Below are positions 1-17,095 of a stretch of 45,356 bases of DNA, piece after piece. Each line of letters opens with the position of its first letter. Position 1 is the first letter of the stretch. The DNA comes from Myxococcales bacterium (GTDB taxonomy: Bacteria; Myxococcota_A; Polyangia; Haliangiales; Haliangiaceae): NCBI GenBank assembly GCA_028287115.1, contig JAQBQF010000250.1, positions 1-45,356 of the forward strand. Reading direction: 5' to 3'. Made by a program: the position numbers and the translations under genes. The notes beneath the pieces are model-generated. The model was given only the letters and a program-made list of their open reading frames with translations. It made no database searches and was not told the origin of the DNA.

Positions 1-140
1 GCCTGACGCGCCTGGCGCTTCATCTTCTTCGAGCGACCCGTGAGGAGGTGGCGCTTGAAGGTGTGCGCGAACTTGAACTTGCCAGTGCCGGTCCGCTTGA
101 ACCGCTTCTTGGCACCGCTATGAGTCTTGACCTTGGGCAT
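1..140 (-). CDS. rpmI: Ribosomal protein bL35 (partial, runs off left edge)
   Basis: The minus strand reads MPKVKTHSGAKKRFKRTGTG and continues with the very basic sequence typical of bL35, a small protein of the large ribosomal subunit. Only the first 46 codons are inside the window; the 3' end and probably rplT lie beyond the left edge. The start codon is at 138-140. No strong Shine-Dalgarno is visible, and a nested inverted repeat lies immediately upstream. The order infC then rpmI is the conserved bacterial translation-gene order, so the two are probably co-transcribed across the 220-base spacer. Confidence 0.93.
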   Translation of the reverse strand, partial: MPKVKTHSGAKKRFKRTGTGKFKFAHTFKRHLLTGRSKKMKRQARQ

Positions 141-149
141 GGCGCGAGG

Positions 150-227
150 CTGAGTCTTATGCCCCAGCACCGCGTAGGAAACAAGTGCTTTCACACCGAT
201 CCTACGCGGCTATCTGAAGGGACTCAG
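150..227 (-). promoter_or_regulatory. Nested inverted-repeat leader upstream of rpmI
   Basis: Two perfect inverted repeats are nested in the infC-rpmI spacer. The outer arms are CTGAGTC (150-156) and GACTCAG (221-227); the inner arms are CCGCGTAGGA (170-179) and TCCTACGCGG (200-209), with a 20-base loop. As minus-strand RNA this folds into a long two-tier stem ending about 10 bases before the rpmI start. In E. coli and Bacillus subtilis, ribosomal protein L20 represses its own operon by binding a leader RNA, so an L20-type leader is the likeliest role. That role is inference; the pairing is seen directly. Confidence 0.6.
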
Positions 228-360
228 AAACCGGAGCAGATCGCCCAATCCCCTGGGATTGCCTCGGACTAGCGATGCGCGTCCTCGCTTCGCCGCGGGC
301 GCGCGCGATCGGATCACCGCGCGTCACCGCGCGCGCGTCGCCGGGCCGGCTGCCTGGCGA

Positions 361-1122
361 TTACGAGCCGGCGGCCGGGGTGGCCGGCGCGTCGTCGTCG
401 TCATCGTCCTCGACGTCGGCGTTGATGTCCTCTTCTGAGAGGTCATCATCATCCTCCTCGGGGATTTGGGGCGGCGGTGCCTTGCCGGGCTGGCGATCTT
501 TCAGCTGAGCGGTCGCAGCGATCTGCGCGGCAAGCTGGGCCTTCTTGGCCTCCTGCGCCTTGCGGACCACGCCGGGCTTCGGCGCGATTACCATGATCAT
601 GCGGCGGCCTTCCATGTTCGGCGTCGCTTCGACCGTCGCGATGTCCGCGCACATATCGACGACGCGATTGAGCACGTTCATGCCGGTCTGCGGGTGCGTG
701 ATCTCGCGACCACGGAACACGACCGCGAGGCGAACTTTATTGCCGCCTTCGAGGAAGCGACGGACATGCTTCACCTTGAAGGCCATGTCGTGCTCTTCGG
801 TCTTCGGACGGAACTTGATCTCTTTCGTCTCGACCGTCGAAGCGCGCTTGCGAGCTTGCTGCTTCTTCTTGGCTTCTTCGTATTTGTACTTGCCGTAGTC
901 CATGATCCGGCACACCGGCGGGAACGCGCGCGGCGAGATCTCGACGAGGTCGAGTCCTCTCTCCTCGGCGAGCCTCAGAGCTTCGTGCGTGGGCAAGATG
1001 CCCAGCTGCTCTTCCTCGGCGATCACTCGGACCTCGGGAACGCGGATCCGGTGGTTGATACGAAGGCCCTGCTCCGGGCGGCGGCGATCGCCGAAGCGAC
1101 CTCCAGGCGGTCGAACGTTCAT
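361..1122 (-). CDS. infC: Translation initiation factor IF-3 with acidic C-terminal tail
   Basis: The protein (253 aa) has the two IF-3 domains: an N-terminal domain with NHRIRVPEVRVI and DYGKYKYE, and a C-terminal domain with KEIKFRP and GREITHP. IF-3 binds the 30S subunit and controls start-codon and initiator-tRNA selection. Residues from about 170 onward exceed the usual ~180-aa length, with an Ala/Lys/Gln-rich linker and then an Asp/Glu-rich tail (about 219-247). The Myxococcus xanthus IF-3 (DsgA) is also C-terminally extended. The start is ATG at 1120-1122: an in-frame stop lies only four codons upstream, and no Shine-Dalgarno precedes it. It overlaps the stop of an eight-codon leader ORF, suggesting translational coupling. 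The gene is transcribed toward rpmI. Confidence 0.95.
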   Translation of the reverse strand: MNVRPPGGRFGDRRRPEQGLRINHRIRVPEVRVIAEEEQLGILPTHEALRLAEERGLDLVEISPRAFPPVCRIMDYGKYKYEEAKKKQQARKRASTVETKEIKFRPKTEEHDMAFKVKHVRRFLEGGNKVRLAVVFRGREITHPQTGMNVLNRVVDMCADIATVEATPNMEGRRMIMVIAPKPGVVRKAQEAKKAQLAAQIAATAQLKDRQPGKAPPPQIPEEDDDDLSEEDINADVEDDDDDDAPATPAAGS

Positions 1123-1145
1123 TGGTTCACGTCACTAAAGTGCAT
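1119..1145 (-). CDS. Eight-codon leader ORF coupled to infC
   Basis: The minus strand encodes MHFSDVNQ followed by TGA; that stop overlaps the infC start codon (ATGA). A GAGGAG sequence lies 10 bases before its ATG (1156-1161), whereas infC itself has no recognisable ribosome-binding site. A CCGGC-UUCG-GCCGG hairpin (1164-1177) sits just upstream of the Shine-Dalgarno. The simplest reading is that ribosomes enter at this leader and reinitiate on infC. Expression is inferred, not shown. Confidence 0.45.
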   Translation of the reverse strand: MHFSDVNQ

Positions 1146-1283
1146 GCGGTCGTTGCTCCTCGGCCGGCCGAAGCCGGGGTCGTTGCCGAAGTTCTACACT
1201 GTTCGTAGGGGGCTGCAAAGACGCGATCGCCAGACATCAGAAGTCGCTTGTGCGGGGGGGCCGCCCGGTGTTAGGCCCGCCCG

Positions 1284-1745
1284 ATGCCGACCTATTCTCG
1301 CCTCCTGATCCTCGTTAGCTTCGTCATTTGCGCCTGCGGGAGCAGCTCATCGAGCGCCGATCTCACGAATCGGGATCCTCGGTGTCTCTCCGCCTGTCCG
1401 GTGACGATGCCTGCGACGGATGGCGTCGGAGATGTCTGTAACACCGCGAGCCGCGTCCAATGCGTCGACGAATGCGAGGTGCGGATCGCGGGTGTCACGA
1501 CCAATTGCGCCAACTGCCTGTCGGAGGGCGCATGCTTTGGACCCACCGGCTGCTTCGGAGACTCGATCGGGTTCAGCTCCGACGGCACCACGTGCAAGCT
1601 GACGGCGTGGAATGGGATGTGCTCGTATCCTTGCAATGACAACACGATGAGGCTCGCGTGCGAAAAGCAGGTGTCACCACGCCGCGAGGTCGCATGCACC
1701 ACGACGTTCAAAGCCGCCACGCAATGCTCGAGCGTGTGCAACTGA
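1284..1745 (+). CDS. Cysteine-rich lipoprotein, function unknown
   Basis: The 153-aa product starts with a short signal sequence (residues 1-17) ending in VICAC, so lipidation at Cys18 is likely, followed by a Ser-rich tether. The mature part holds 16 further cysteines, mostly in pairs such as CVDEC, CANC and CSYPC, suggesting a disulfide-stabilised extracytoplasmic domain. I do not recognise the family; small Cys-rich lipoproteins of this kind are common in myxobacteria. It is a single gene: infC is divergent and the next gene downstream is a tRNA on the opposite strand. The sequence does not show a ligand or enzymatic role. Confidence 0.7.
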   Translation: MPTYSRLLILVSFVICACGSSSSSADLTNRDPRCLSACPVTMPATDGVGDVCNTASRVQCVDECEVRIAGVTTNCANCLSEGACFGPTGCFGDSIGFSSDGTTCKLTAWNGMCSYPCNDNTMRLACEKQVSPRREVACTTTFKAATQCSSVCN

Positions 1746-1799
1746 CCGGGGTTGCCGGCCGGCGTCGCGGCCCAGCGCAGAGGAGCGCCGGTCAAGTCG

Positions 1800-1871
1800 T
1801 AGGCACATGCGGGATTGAACCGCAGACCCCCACCGTGTCAAGGTGATGCTCTCCCACTGAGCTATGTGCCT
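1800..1871 (-). tRNA. tRNA-Val (anticodon GAC)
   Basis: A full cloverleaf can be drawn on the minus strand: acceptor AGGCACA/TGTGCCT (7 pairs), D stem GCTC/GAGC, anticodon stem TCACC/GGTGG with loop TTGACAC, and T stem TGCGG/CCGCA with loop TTCAATC, then discriminator A. The anticodon GAC reads valine codons GUC and GUU. CCA is not encoded. A strong promoter lies about 11 bases upstream. Confidence 0.96.
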
Positions 1872-1881
1872 GGGAGGGCTT

Positions 1882-1910
1882 TGATTAAGAGATCGAGCCC
1901 ACTAAGTCAA
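1882..1910 (-). promoter_or_regulatory. Sigma70-type promoter of tRNA-Val
   Basis: On the minus strand, TTGACT (1905-1910) and TAATCA (1882-1887) are separated by exactly 17 bases. Both are close to the TTGACA/TATAAT consensus, and the -10 box lies about 10 bases from the mature tRNA 5' end, so the precursor leader is very short. Confidence 0.75.
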
Positions 1911-2142
1911 GAGTTGGCCGGGAAAGCCCGTGCCTACCGCGCGAACAGTCGCTCACAACCCGCCGGGTACGCCCCAGGTTCGGGTACGAGACCGGCGGTG
2001 CAATGACGGCTGCGTCAGGCTTGGACCTCACTCCCGGCTTGTGAGTGACCCGAGAAGCGGCGTAGGCTTAGCAAGTTAGACAACCTTATCGGCTCTGCAC
2101 CAGGTCCGATGAACGAAGGGATACCGCCGCGACATCAGTGTC

Positions 2143-3938
<1,796 letters not shown>

Positions 3939-3954
<16 letters not shown>

Positions 3955-4823
3955 TCGCTCTCGCGCTAATCGTCGCTTCCGGTGTCGCTGAGGCGACGCC
4001 GAGCTCCGACCTAAACCGGGGTCGCAAGAGCTTTCAGAACGCCGACTGGAATTCCGCGATCAGCGTGTTGCTCACGCTGTTATATCCCACCGTACAACTC
4101 GGCACGCAGGACGAGGTCGTCGAGGCATTCGTGCTGTTCGGCGCTAGCTATTTCGAGCTCGGCAACCGCGCGCGTGCGCGACAAGAATTCGAGCGAGCGC
4201 TGCAGATCGATCCCGAGCGCGAGATCACGACGAATGCGTTCTCCACCGGCGCGGTCCAGTTGTTCGATGACACCAAGGCGGAGATGCAGAAGAAGGCGGC
4301 CGCGGACGCGGAGCGTAGAAAGCTCGCGGAGAAGATCGCCGCGCTCGAGGAATACAAGAAGCACCTCGTGGAGGTCGAGGTCCATCACTACGCCTACAAC
4401 TTCGTGCCGTTCGGCGCCGGGCAATTTCAGAATCACGACAGCGCCAAGGGCATCCTGTTCGCGACCGGCGAAGGCCTGACGTTCGCGGCGTCCGTGGGCA
4501 GCTGGCTCTATCTGGTCAACAAGTACGGCATCAACTGCCCGAACTGCGTGAAGGCCGGCGATCGCGGCACGGCCCTCAATCTCCAGCAGCTCGAGATCGG
4601 CGCCGGCATCGCGTTCTTCGGGCTCTACGCGTGGGGTGTCGTCGACGCCCTCCGGCATTACAAACCCGAAGAGCGCCTGAAGGACGACCACGCGCCCCAC
4701 CTCGATCTGCGCGATCTCGATGCGCCCGCGCCGAAGAAGAAGACCTCGTTTCTCGATCACCTTCATCTGGCTCCGATGATCACGCCGCAGAGCGTAGGCA
4801 TCGGGCTCGGCTGGGAGAACTAA
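3939..4823 (+). CDS. Exported TPR-containing membrane protein
   Basis: The GTG start at 3939 overlaps the kinase stop by 16 bases and is preceded by AAGGA at a good distance. The 294-aa product begins with a signal peptide (MRAAVVALALIVASGVAEA). A TPR-like region follows (SDLNRGRKSFQNADWNSAIS to RARQEFERALQIDPE), then a Lys/Glu-rich coiled coil (about 108-148) and two hydrophobic segments near 165-190 and 215-235 with NCPNC between them. The function is not recognisable. Its position between a kinase and an FHA regulator suggests an envelope component of the same signalling unit. The Lys- and Asp-rich C-terminus ends with GIGLGWEN, which resembles a terminal beta-strand. Confidence 0.8.
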
Positions 4824-4825
4824 GC

Positions 4826-6634
<1,809 letters not shown>

Positions 6635-6761
6635 CGATCCCATCGCGCTCACACCCAGTCGTGTACCGGCGAGCCAACCCATGACGCAGATGTCCGACTT
6701 ACATCACCCCGACGCCGCCGTTTTCCCGGCTAACTGCCCGGATCCCCAGGGACAGTCGCGG

Positions 6762-7277
6762 GTGGCGCGACCGCTGCATATCTCTGCGTTGCTCGTGATC
6801 CCGCTGTTGTTCATCGCTTCCGCCGGATGTGTTCTGCCGCCGACGCTCGGCGTCGAACAGCAGGATGCCGGGACGAACTCACCTCCCGCGATCACGTCGG
6901 TACGCATCGACCTCCAAGACCTCGCGGAACCGGGCCCGATCACCGTGAAGATCGGCTCGATGGCCGGGTCGCTCACCTTGGGGCTGATCGATACCGATCT
7001 CGGCGATACGCTCTATCCGAAGATCTTCGTCGACTACAACAGTCCCGATCCAACACCCCCGCGGTCGACGTGCACGCAGTCGGCCAGCGACACGGCGGAG
7101 CGCGGCTCGACCTGCCCGCTCGCCGGCGTCTGCACCTCGACGCTCACCGGCACGCATCTCCTGACGATCGTCGTGTTCGATCGTCCGGTCCTCGAGACCG
7201 GGGTCGCGCCGCTCTATCAAGCGATGCCCACCGGCGGACTCGCGACCAACCGGACCTATCTCCTGACCTGCCAATGA
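6762..7277 (+). CDS. Lipoprotein, function unknown
   Basis: I place the start at GTG 6762 because AGGGA lies about nine bases upstream and the product then begins with a classical lipoprotein signal, MARPLHISALLVIPLLFI, followed by lipobox SAGC. An upstream in-frame ATG at 6681 would add 27 residues before the signal. The mature part (about 150 aa) has a beta-rich domain around ITSVRIDLQDL and four Cys in the C-terminal half that could form disulfides. No family is recognised. Its TGA overlaps the ATG of the next lipoprotein gene, so the two are co-translated and probably act together at the membrane. Confidence 0.75.
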   Translation: MARPLHISALLVIPLLFIASAGCVLPPTLGVEQQDAGTNSPPAITSVRIDLQDLAEPGPITVKIGSMAGSLTLGLIDTDLGDTLYPKIFVDYNSPDPTPPRSTCTQSASDTAERGSTCPLAGVCTSTLTGTHLLTIVVFDRPVLETGVAPLYQAMPTGGLATNRTYLLTCQ

Positions 7278-9052
7278 GCTCCCTGCCCTCAGTCACCGCC
7301 CTCGTGGGCATCGCGCTCGCAGCCGGCTGCCTCAGCGTACCGGACGGTCCAGCGCCGATGTGCTCGACGACCGCCGACTGCAATGGCGCCGCGGGCGAGG
7401 TCTGCTTGGATGGCGTGTGTTGGGGCAATCCGCCGGCGGGTCCATTCGCCGCCGCCCTGGGCGCGCCCGCGGATCGGACGGATGTCGTCGCGACCGAGCT
7501 ACCGCTGCTGACGATTCCATCGGATGGCTGGCTCGGTGATCTCGCACTCGACTCGCCGATCAAGCTGAGTGGCCGACTCGACGCGTTCTGTCCGCCGCTC
7601 GCGACCTGCAATCAAAGCACGATCGGCGCGACGATCACGGTCACCCGCGATTCGCTGTTTCCGGGTGGCCCGGGGTTTCGCAAGGCGTTCACCGCGAAGG
7701 CCGATATTCCCGCCGGCAAGGCGGAGTCGTTCTCGCTGTTCCTGCCGCGCACCAAACCCCAAGATCCGATGTATCGGGTCGTGATCTTGCCCGATGGCCG
7801 GGGCGACATGCCGCAACCCAACGGGGCCATGTCCGCGGCCGAGCTCGTGCCGCCCGTCTATCTGGAGACGGCGACGCCGGACAGCATTGCGGATTACCAG
7901 ATCACGATGGGCGGTTCGCTGCCGACGATCACCGGCTCCCTTGCCGATGCCTACAGCCAAGCCCTCACGAACTACCGCGTGGTCGCGATGGGACACTGGG
8001 CGGCCGGCGATCCGCTGACCGAGGTCTCGACGATCGACTACACGAGCGATGGTCATTACTCGATCACGTTGTCCGATCATCTCGTCGGAGGCATCGAGAT
8101 CGTCGCCAAGCCCTGGGGATCGACGGTCGTCGCGCCGACGCTTCACCTCGGCGTCGACGCCGTGCCGGCGCAACGTAACCTCGCCCAGCCCACAGGCCTC
8201 GGCAATCGGATCGTCGTCACGATCCCGATCAAAGGCGTCAGCGGCAACGGCGCGGTCGTACCGACGAGCGGCGCGAAGGTGATCGTCACCGGAAACTACG
8301 TCGCCCCACCGCTCAGCGGCGGCACGCGCGCCGAGCTCACGGTCGAGACCGTCACGGACGCCGATGGCAACGCGAACATCACGCTGCTCGATGGTCCGGC
8401 GATCGCGGGCTCGTATCGGTACAGCGTGATTCCGCCGGCGGGCTCGAGCCTCGGCGTGGTCTACGACCAGCCGCTGACGCTAGGCTCGATCTCGACGGTG
8501 CGGCTGCCGGCCCGCCTCGCGCTGAGCGGCACCGTCCTCGATTCCGCGGGCAATCCGCTCGGCAAGATCTCGGTGACCGCGCGGCCGTCGCTGCGATTTC
8601 AATGGAGCCTCGACAACGTAGCGCAGCAATTCCTCGCAGCGATTCCAGCGGCGACGACGATCACGGCCGACACCGGTGATTTTGTCGTCTATGTCGATCC
8701 GCTCGTTGCTGACATCTGGGGTCACTACGATCTCGACTGCGAGCCACCGCTGACGACCGATGCGCCGAGCTGGACCGTCTCCGACATCGCGATCGATCGA
8801 GTCGTCGGGCAGACCAGCAAGTCCCTCGACTTCCTGCGGATCCCGGATGCCGCGTACATCCACGGCCGGATCACGAACTTTGGTGGCGAACCGGTCGAGA
8901 AAGCCGAGCTGCGGGTATTTCAGGTGGTGAGCGATCTGACGTTATGCGACCAGGTCACGAACCCCGGTGACTGCGTGATTCCTGCGCAGCTACAGGGGCA
9001 TGGGACCTCGAACGCCGATGGCACCGCCTGGCTGACGCTGCCCCGGCGATAG
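7274..9052 (+). CDS. Large lipoprotein with carboxypeptidase-regulatory-like repeats
   Basis: The ATG overlaps the previous stop (ATGA). The 592-aa product starts with a lipoprotein signal, MSSLPSVTALVGIALAAGC, then a Cys-rich motif CSTTADCNGAAGEVCLDGVC like those after many myxobacterial lipoboxes. The rest is beta-rich, with segments such as RLALSGTVLDSAGNPLGKISVTARP and IHGRITNFGGEPVEKAELRVF, the pattern of carboxypeptidase-regulatory-like (transthyretin-fold) domains. No catalytic site is seen. It is probably a surface or periplasmic structural/binding lipoprotein working with the small lipoprotein encoded immediately upstream. Confidence 0.8.
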   Translation: MSSLPSVTALVGIALAAGCLSVPDGPAPMCSTTADCNGAAGEVCLDGVCWGNPPAGPFAAALGAPADRTDVVATELPLLTIPSDGWLGDLALDSPIKLSGRLDAFCPPLATCNQSTIGATITVTRDSLFPGGPGFRKAFTAKADIPAGKAESFSLFLPRTKPQDPMYRVVILPDGRGDMPQPNGAMSAAELVPPVYLETATPDSIADYQITMGGSLPTITGSLADAYSQALTNYRVVAMGHWAAGDPLTEVSTIDYTSDGHYSITLSDHLVGGIEIVAKPWGSTVVAPTLHLGVDAVPAQRNLAQPTGLGNRIVVTIPIKGVSGNGAVVPTSGAKVIVTGNYVAPPLSGGTRAELTVETVTDADGNANITLLDGPAIAGSYRYSVIPPAGSSLGVVYDQPLTLGSISTVRLPARLALSGTVLDSAGNPLGKISVTARPSLRFQWSLDNVAQQFLAAIPAATTITADTGDFVVYVDPLVADIWGHYDLDCEPPLTTDAPSWTVSDIAIDRVVGQTSKSLDFLRIPDAAYIHGRITNFGGEPVEKAELRVFQVVSDLTLCDQVTNPGDCVIPAQLQGHGTSNADGTAWLTLPRR

Positions 9053-9070
9053 CCCGATCGACATCTGTCC

Positions 9071-9099
9071 TTGACCCGACGGATTGTGGCGACTATGGT
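9071..9099 (+). promoter_or_regulatory. Promoter with ~230-base leader for the DEAD-box helicase gene
   Basis: TTGACC (9071-9076) and TATGGT (9094-9099) are exactly 17 bases apart, a good sigma70-type match. Transcription from here would give a 5' untranslated leader of about 230 bases before the helicase start at 9337. Long leaders are typical of cold-shock mRNAs including E. coli deaD/csdA, so cold or RNA-structure control is plausible but inferred. Confidence 0.55.
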
Positions 9100-9336
9100 T
9101 CGCCGCGAATTCAGGGTATTGCGTGATTACGATTTCGACCAAGGTCAAAGCTTACGAGCACGATGACGTGCAACGCGAGCTTTGCTTCGGATACGTAACG
9201 CCGAGCCGCAACCAGCGACGTCGCTTGGTTCCGGCGAATCTCGGCTCCACGTCCCGACCAGCGCTCCGACTGGATCATCTCGGGCACAACGATCCCGTGC
9301 CGACTGGCCGGGAAGATTACTTTAAGGTTTTGTGTG

Positions 9337-12186
<2,850 letters not shown>

Positions 12187-12210
12187 TCCAGGGCCGCGTA
12201 ACGCCCGTAA

Positions 12211-12245
12211 CCTCCTGCCTCGACGATCGTAGTAGAGGCAGGAGG
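12211..12245 (+). promoter_or_regulatory. Hairpin sequestering the msrB Shine-Dalgarno
   Basis: A perfect 11-bp inverted repeat, CCTCCTGCCTC (12211-12221) and GAGGCAGGAGG (12235-12245), is separated by 13 bases. The last five bases of its 3' arm (GGAGG) are the msrB ribosome-binding site, eight bases before ATG 12253. The folded RNA would hide the site. It might alternatively act as a helicase-gene terminator, but no U-tract follows. Confidence 0.6.
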
Positions 12246-12252
12246 AACGCAC

Positions 12253-12810
12253 ATGCTCGGACGTTTCAGCTCGCTCGCCCTCGCCCTCTCGCTCGCGATG
12301 GTCGGATCCGTTCAGTCGGTGTCGATCGCGAGCGCGGACACCGCGCAAGTGCCGCCGCGTCCGATCCGCCGTGCGAAGCCATCGGACGAAGTGCTTCGCA
12401 AGGAGCTCACCGATATCCAGTATCAGGTGACCCAGCAGAACGGCACCGAGCCGCCGTTCCACAACGCGTACTGGGACAATCACGCGCCCGGCATCTACGT
12501 CGATGTCGTGACCGGCGAGCCGCTGTTCAGCTCGACCAACAAGTTCGACTCGGGTACCGGCTGGCCGAGCTTCTGGCAACCGCTCGATCCGAAGCTCGTC
12601 GTCGAGATCCATGACAACACGCACGGCATGGATCGCGTCGAGGTTCGCAGCAAGCTTGGCGACTCGCACCTCGGGCATGTCTTCACCGACGGCCCGAAGC
12701 CGACCGGCCTACGCTACTGCATGAACTCGGCGTCGCTGCGGTTCATCCCCGCCGACCAGTTGCAGGCCCAAGGCTACGGCGGGTTTGCTCCGCTGTTCGC
12801 GAAGCATTGA
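12253..12810 (+). CDS. msrB: Exported peptide-methionine (R)-S-oxide reductase MsrB
   Basis: The 185-aa product has a signal peptide (about 1-28, ending in ASA) and a complete MsrB domain: FHNAYWDNHAPGIYVDVVTG, SGTGWPSF, and RYCMNSASLRFIP carrying the catalytic Cys (about 157). It reduces methionine-R-sulfoxide in proteins, here in the envelope. The two CxxC pairs that bind zinc in many MsrB proteins are absent (VDVVTG replaces the first), and the usual resolving Cys in SGCGW is Thr, so another reductant or Cys must recycle it. It sits 66 bases after the helicase gene behind a Shine-Dalgarno-masking hairpin and converges with the next gene. Confidence 0.93.
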   Translation: MLGRFSSLALALSLAMVGSVQSVSIASADTAQVPPRPIRRAKPSDEVLRKELTDIQYQVTQQNGTEPPFHNAYWDNHAPGIYVDVVTGEPLFSSTNKFDSGTGWPSFWQPLDPKLVVEIHDNTHGMDRVEVRSKLGDSHLGHVFTDGPKPTGLRYCMNSASLRFIPADQLQAQGYGGFAPLFAKH

Positions 12811-12843
12811 GCAGGCGGTCGACCGCGGCCGACGCGCGGCGCG

Positions 12844-13974
12844 CTACGGGAACACGAGCGCATGCTTGCCGAGCACGTTGCTCGCTTCGCCTTTGTCGAG
12901 CCCGGTCGTCTTGCCTTTGATCTCGAGCGTCTTGTCTTTCGACAGCACGAGATCGAGCACGATGTCCGCCGTCGTACGCTTCTTCGGAGCGGATCCGAAC
13001 ATGTCTATCTGATCGACCATGTGCTTCTTGATCACGATCGGCGGCGTCGCGGCGGGAACGCCGGACGCGCCGACCCCGACGATCAGCGCGAGCTGGGTCG
13101 TCCAATCCGATCCGACGTCGCCGCCGGCGCAACTGCCGGTCTCCGTTGCCCGCAGTTGCAGAACACCGTCGGCGGCCGTGACGCTGTCGTTGGTCAGCGA
13201 TTCATTGCAATGCCGGTTCTCGCGCTGATCGGCGTACTTCGTGACGAACCAGCTCTTTCCGACGCGCAAGCCGAGAAAGTATTGCGACCGAGCGTTCTCG
13301 GTGTGAGGCGCGGAGCACACGCGTGTGAACATGATGGCGTCGTCGAACGGCTTGCCTAGTGTTGGCTTTGCCTCCTTGGGATCGCGATCTCCGCACGAGC
13401 AGTCCTCGAGGTAGCCGTCCTCCTCCGTCGGGCTCGTCGTCTTGCAGTACGCATCGATCGAGGCGAACGGCCCGAGCAGCGCAGCGGGCTTGAACGGGTC
13501 GAACGTGGCAGCTGCCGCGGGATCGAGCTTCTTGAGCGCCGCACGCACGACGCCATTGGGCCGAACGCGCAAGGACTCGCTGTACGAGGCGATCGCGCCC
13601 CTCGTGTCCTTCAGATCTTCTTGGATCTTACCGAGGTTGTAGAGGGAGGCGCCGCGCAGGTTCGGCGCGGCTTCGTTCGCGAGCGACTTGCGGGTCATGG
13701 CTTCGGCTCGCTTCAGATCTTTCGCCTGATAGGCGGTCCAACCGATCTCGGCGAGCAGCGTCGCGTCGTCGGCGATGACCTTCAAGCCGTCCTCGAACGC
13801 GGCGATCGCCTCGGGAAACTTCTGCTTGGTCTCGAGCTGGCGGCCTTTGCGCAGGAGGTCCTGATACTTCTTCTGGTCGGCTGCCGAGACGGCGGGCTTC
13901 GCCTTCACGTCGTGGTCGTCGTCGGCAGCCGCAAGCCGAGAGGCGAGGATCACCGCAATCACCCATGTGCGCAT
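12844..13974 (-). CDS. Exported TPR protein
   Basis: The start at 13974 follows AAGGAG at a good distance and yields a signal peptide (MRTWVIAVILASRLAAADDD); longer in-frame starts would run back into uvrA. The 376-aa product has about three TPR units near residues 35-160 (FPEAIAAFEDGLKVIADDA, LKRAEAMTRKSLANEAAPN, TRGAIASYSESLRVRPNG). A C-terminal domain with several Cys (YCKTT, DCSCGD, NRHCNES, SCAGG) follows and matches nothing I recognise. It is probably a periplasmic or outer-membrane scaffold. It is divergent from uvrA, sharing a ~100-base promoter region, and convergent with msrB. Confidence 0.82.
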   Translation of the reverse strand: MRTWVIAVILASRLAAADDDHDVKAKPAVSAADQKKYQDLLRKGRQLETKQKFPEAIAAFEDGLKVIADDATLLAEIGWTAYQAKDLKRAEAMTRKSLANEAAPNLRGASLYNLGKIQEDLKDTRGAIASYSESLRVRPNGVVRAALKKLDPAAAATFDPFKPAALLGPFASIDAYCKTTSPTEEDGYLEDCSCGDRDPKEAKPTLGKPFDDAIMFTRVCSAPHTENARSQYFLGLRVGKSWFVTKYADQRENRHCNESLTNDSVTAADGVLQLRATETGSCAGGDVGSDWTTQLALIVGVGASGVPAATPPIVIKKHMVDQIDMFGSAPKKRTTADIVLDLVLSKDKTLEIKGKTTGLDKGEASNVLGKHALVFP

Positions 13975-14039
13975 TCGAGGCTCCTTCGCGCGACAGCCAC
14001 CCTTGTCCGATTCTACCCGATCGAGCAGCCGAACCTCGC

Positions 14040-14072
14040 TTGACACCTGAACATACGCTCCGTAGGGTGTCA
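14040..14072 (+). promoter_or_regulatory. uvrA promoter with overlapping palindrome and LexA-like box
   Basis: TTGACA (14040-14045) and TAGGGT (14063-14068) are 17 bases apart. Transcription should start at about 14075, only a few bases before the uvrA ATG (14078), so the mRNA is nearly leaderless. The promoter is bracketed by an inverted repeat TGACACC (14041-14047)/GGTGTCA (14066-14072). Between the boxes lies GAACATACGCTC, one base from the GAAC-N4-GTTC form of LexA boxes. The regulation is inferred. Confidence 0.6.
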
Positions 14073-14077
14073 GCCTC

Positions 14078-17044
<2,967 letters not shown>

Positions 17045-17095
17045 GCGAACGCCTACACATCGCTCGGCCCGGTGATCGTGCGAAGCTGATCAACG

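Noticed and set aside
6763..6778. TGGCGCG-N4-CTGCA, resembling a sigma54 promoter just after the sigma54-activator gene
   Set aside because: It has two mismatches and overlaps the preferred start codon of the lipoprotein gene (6762), so initiation there would miss the start.
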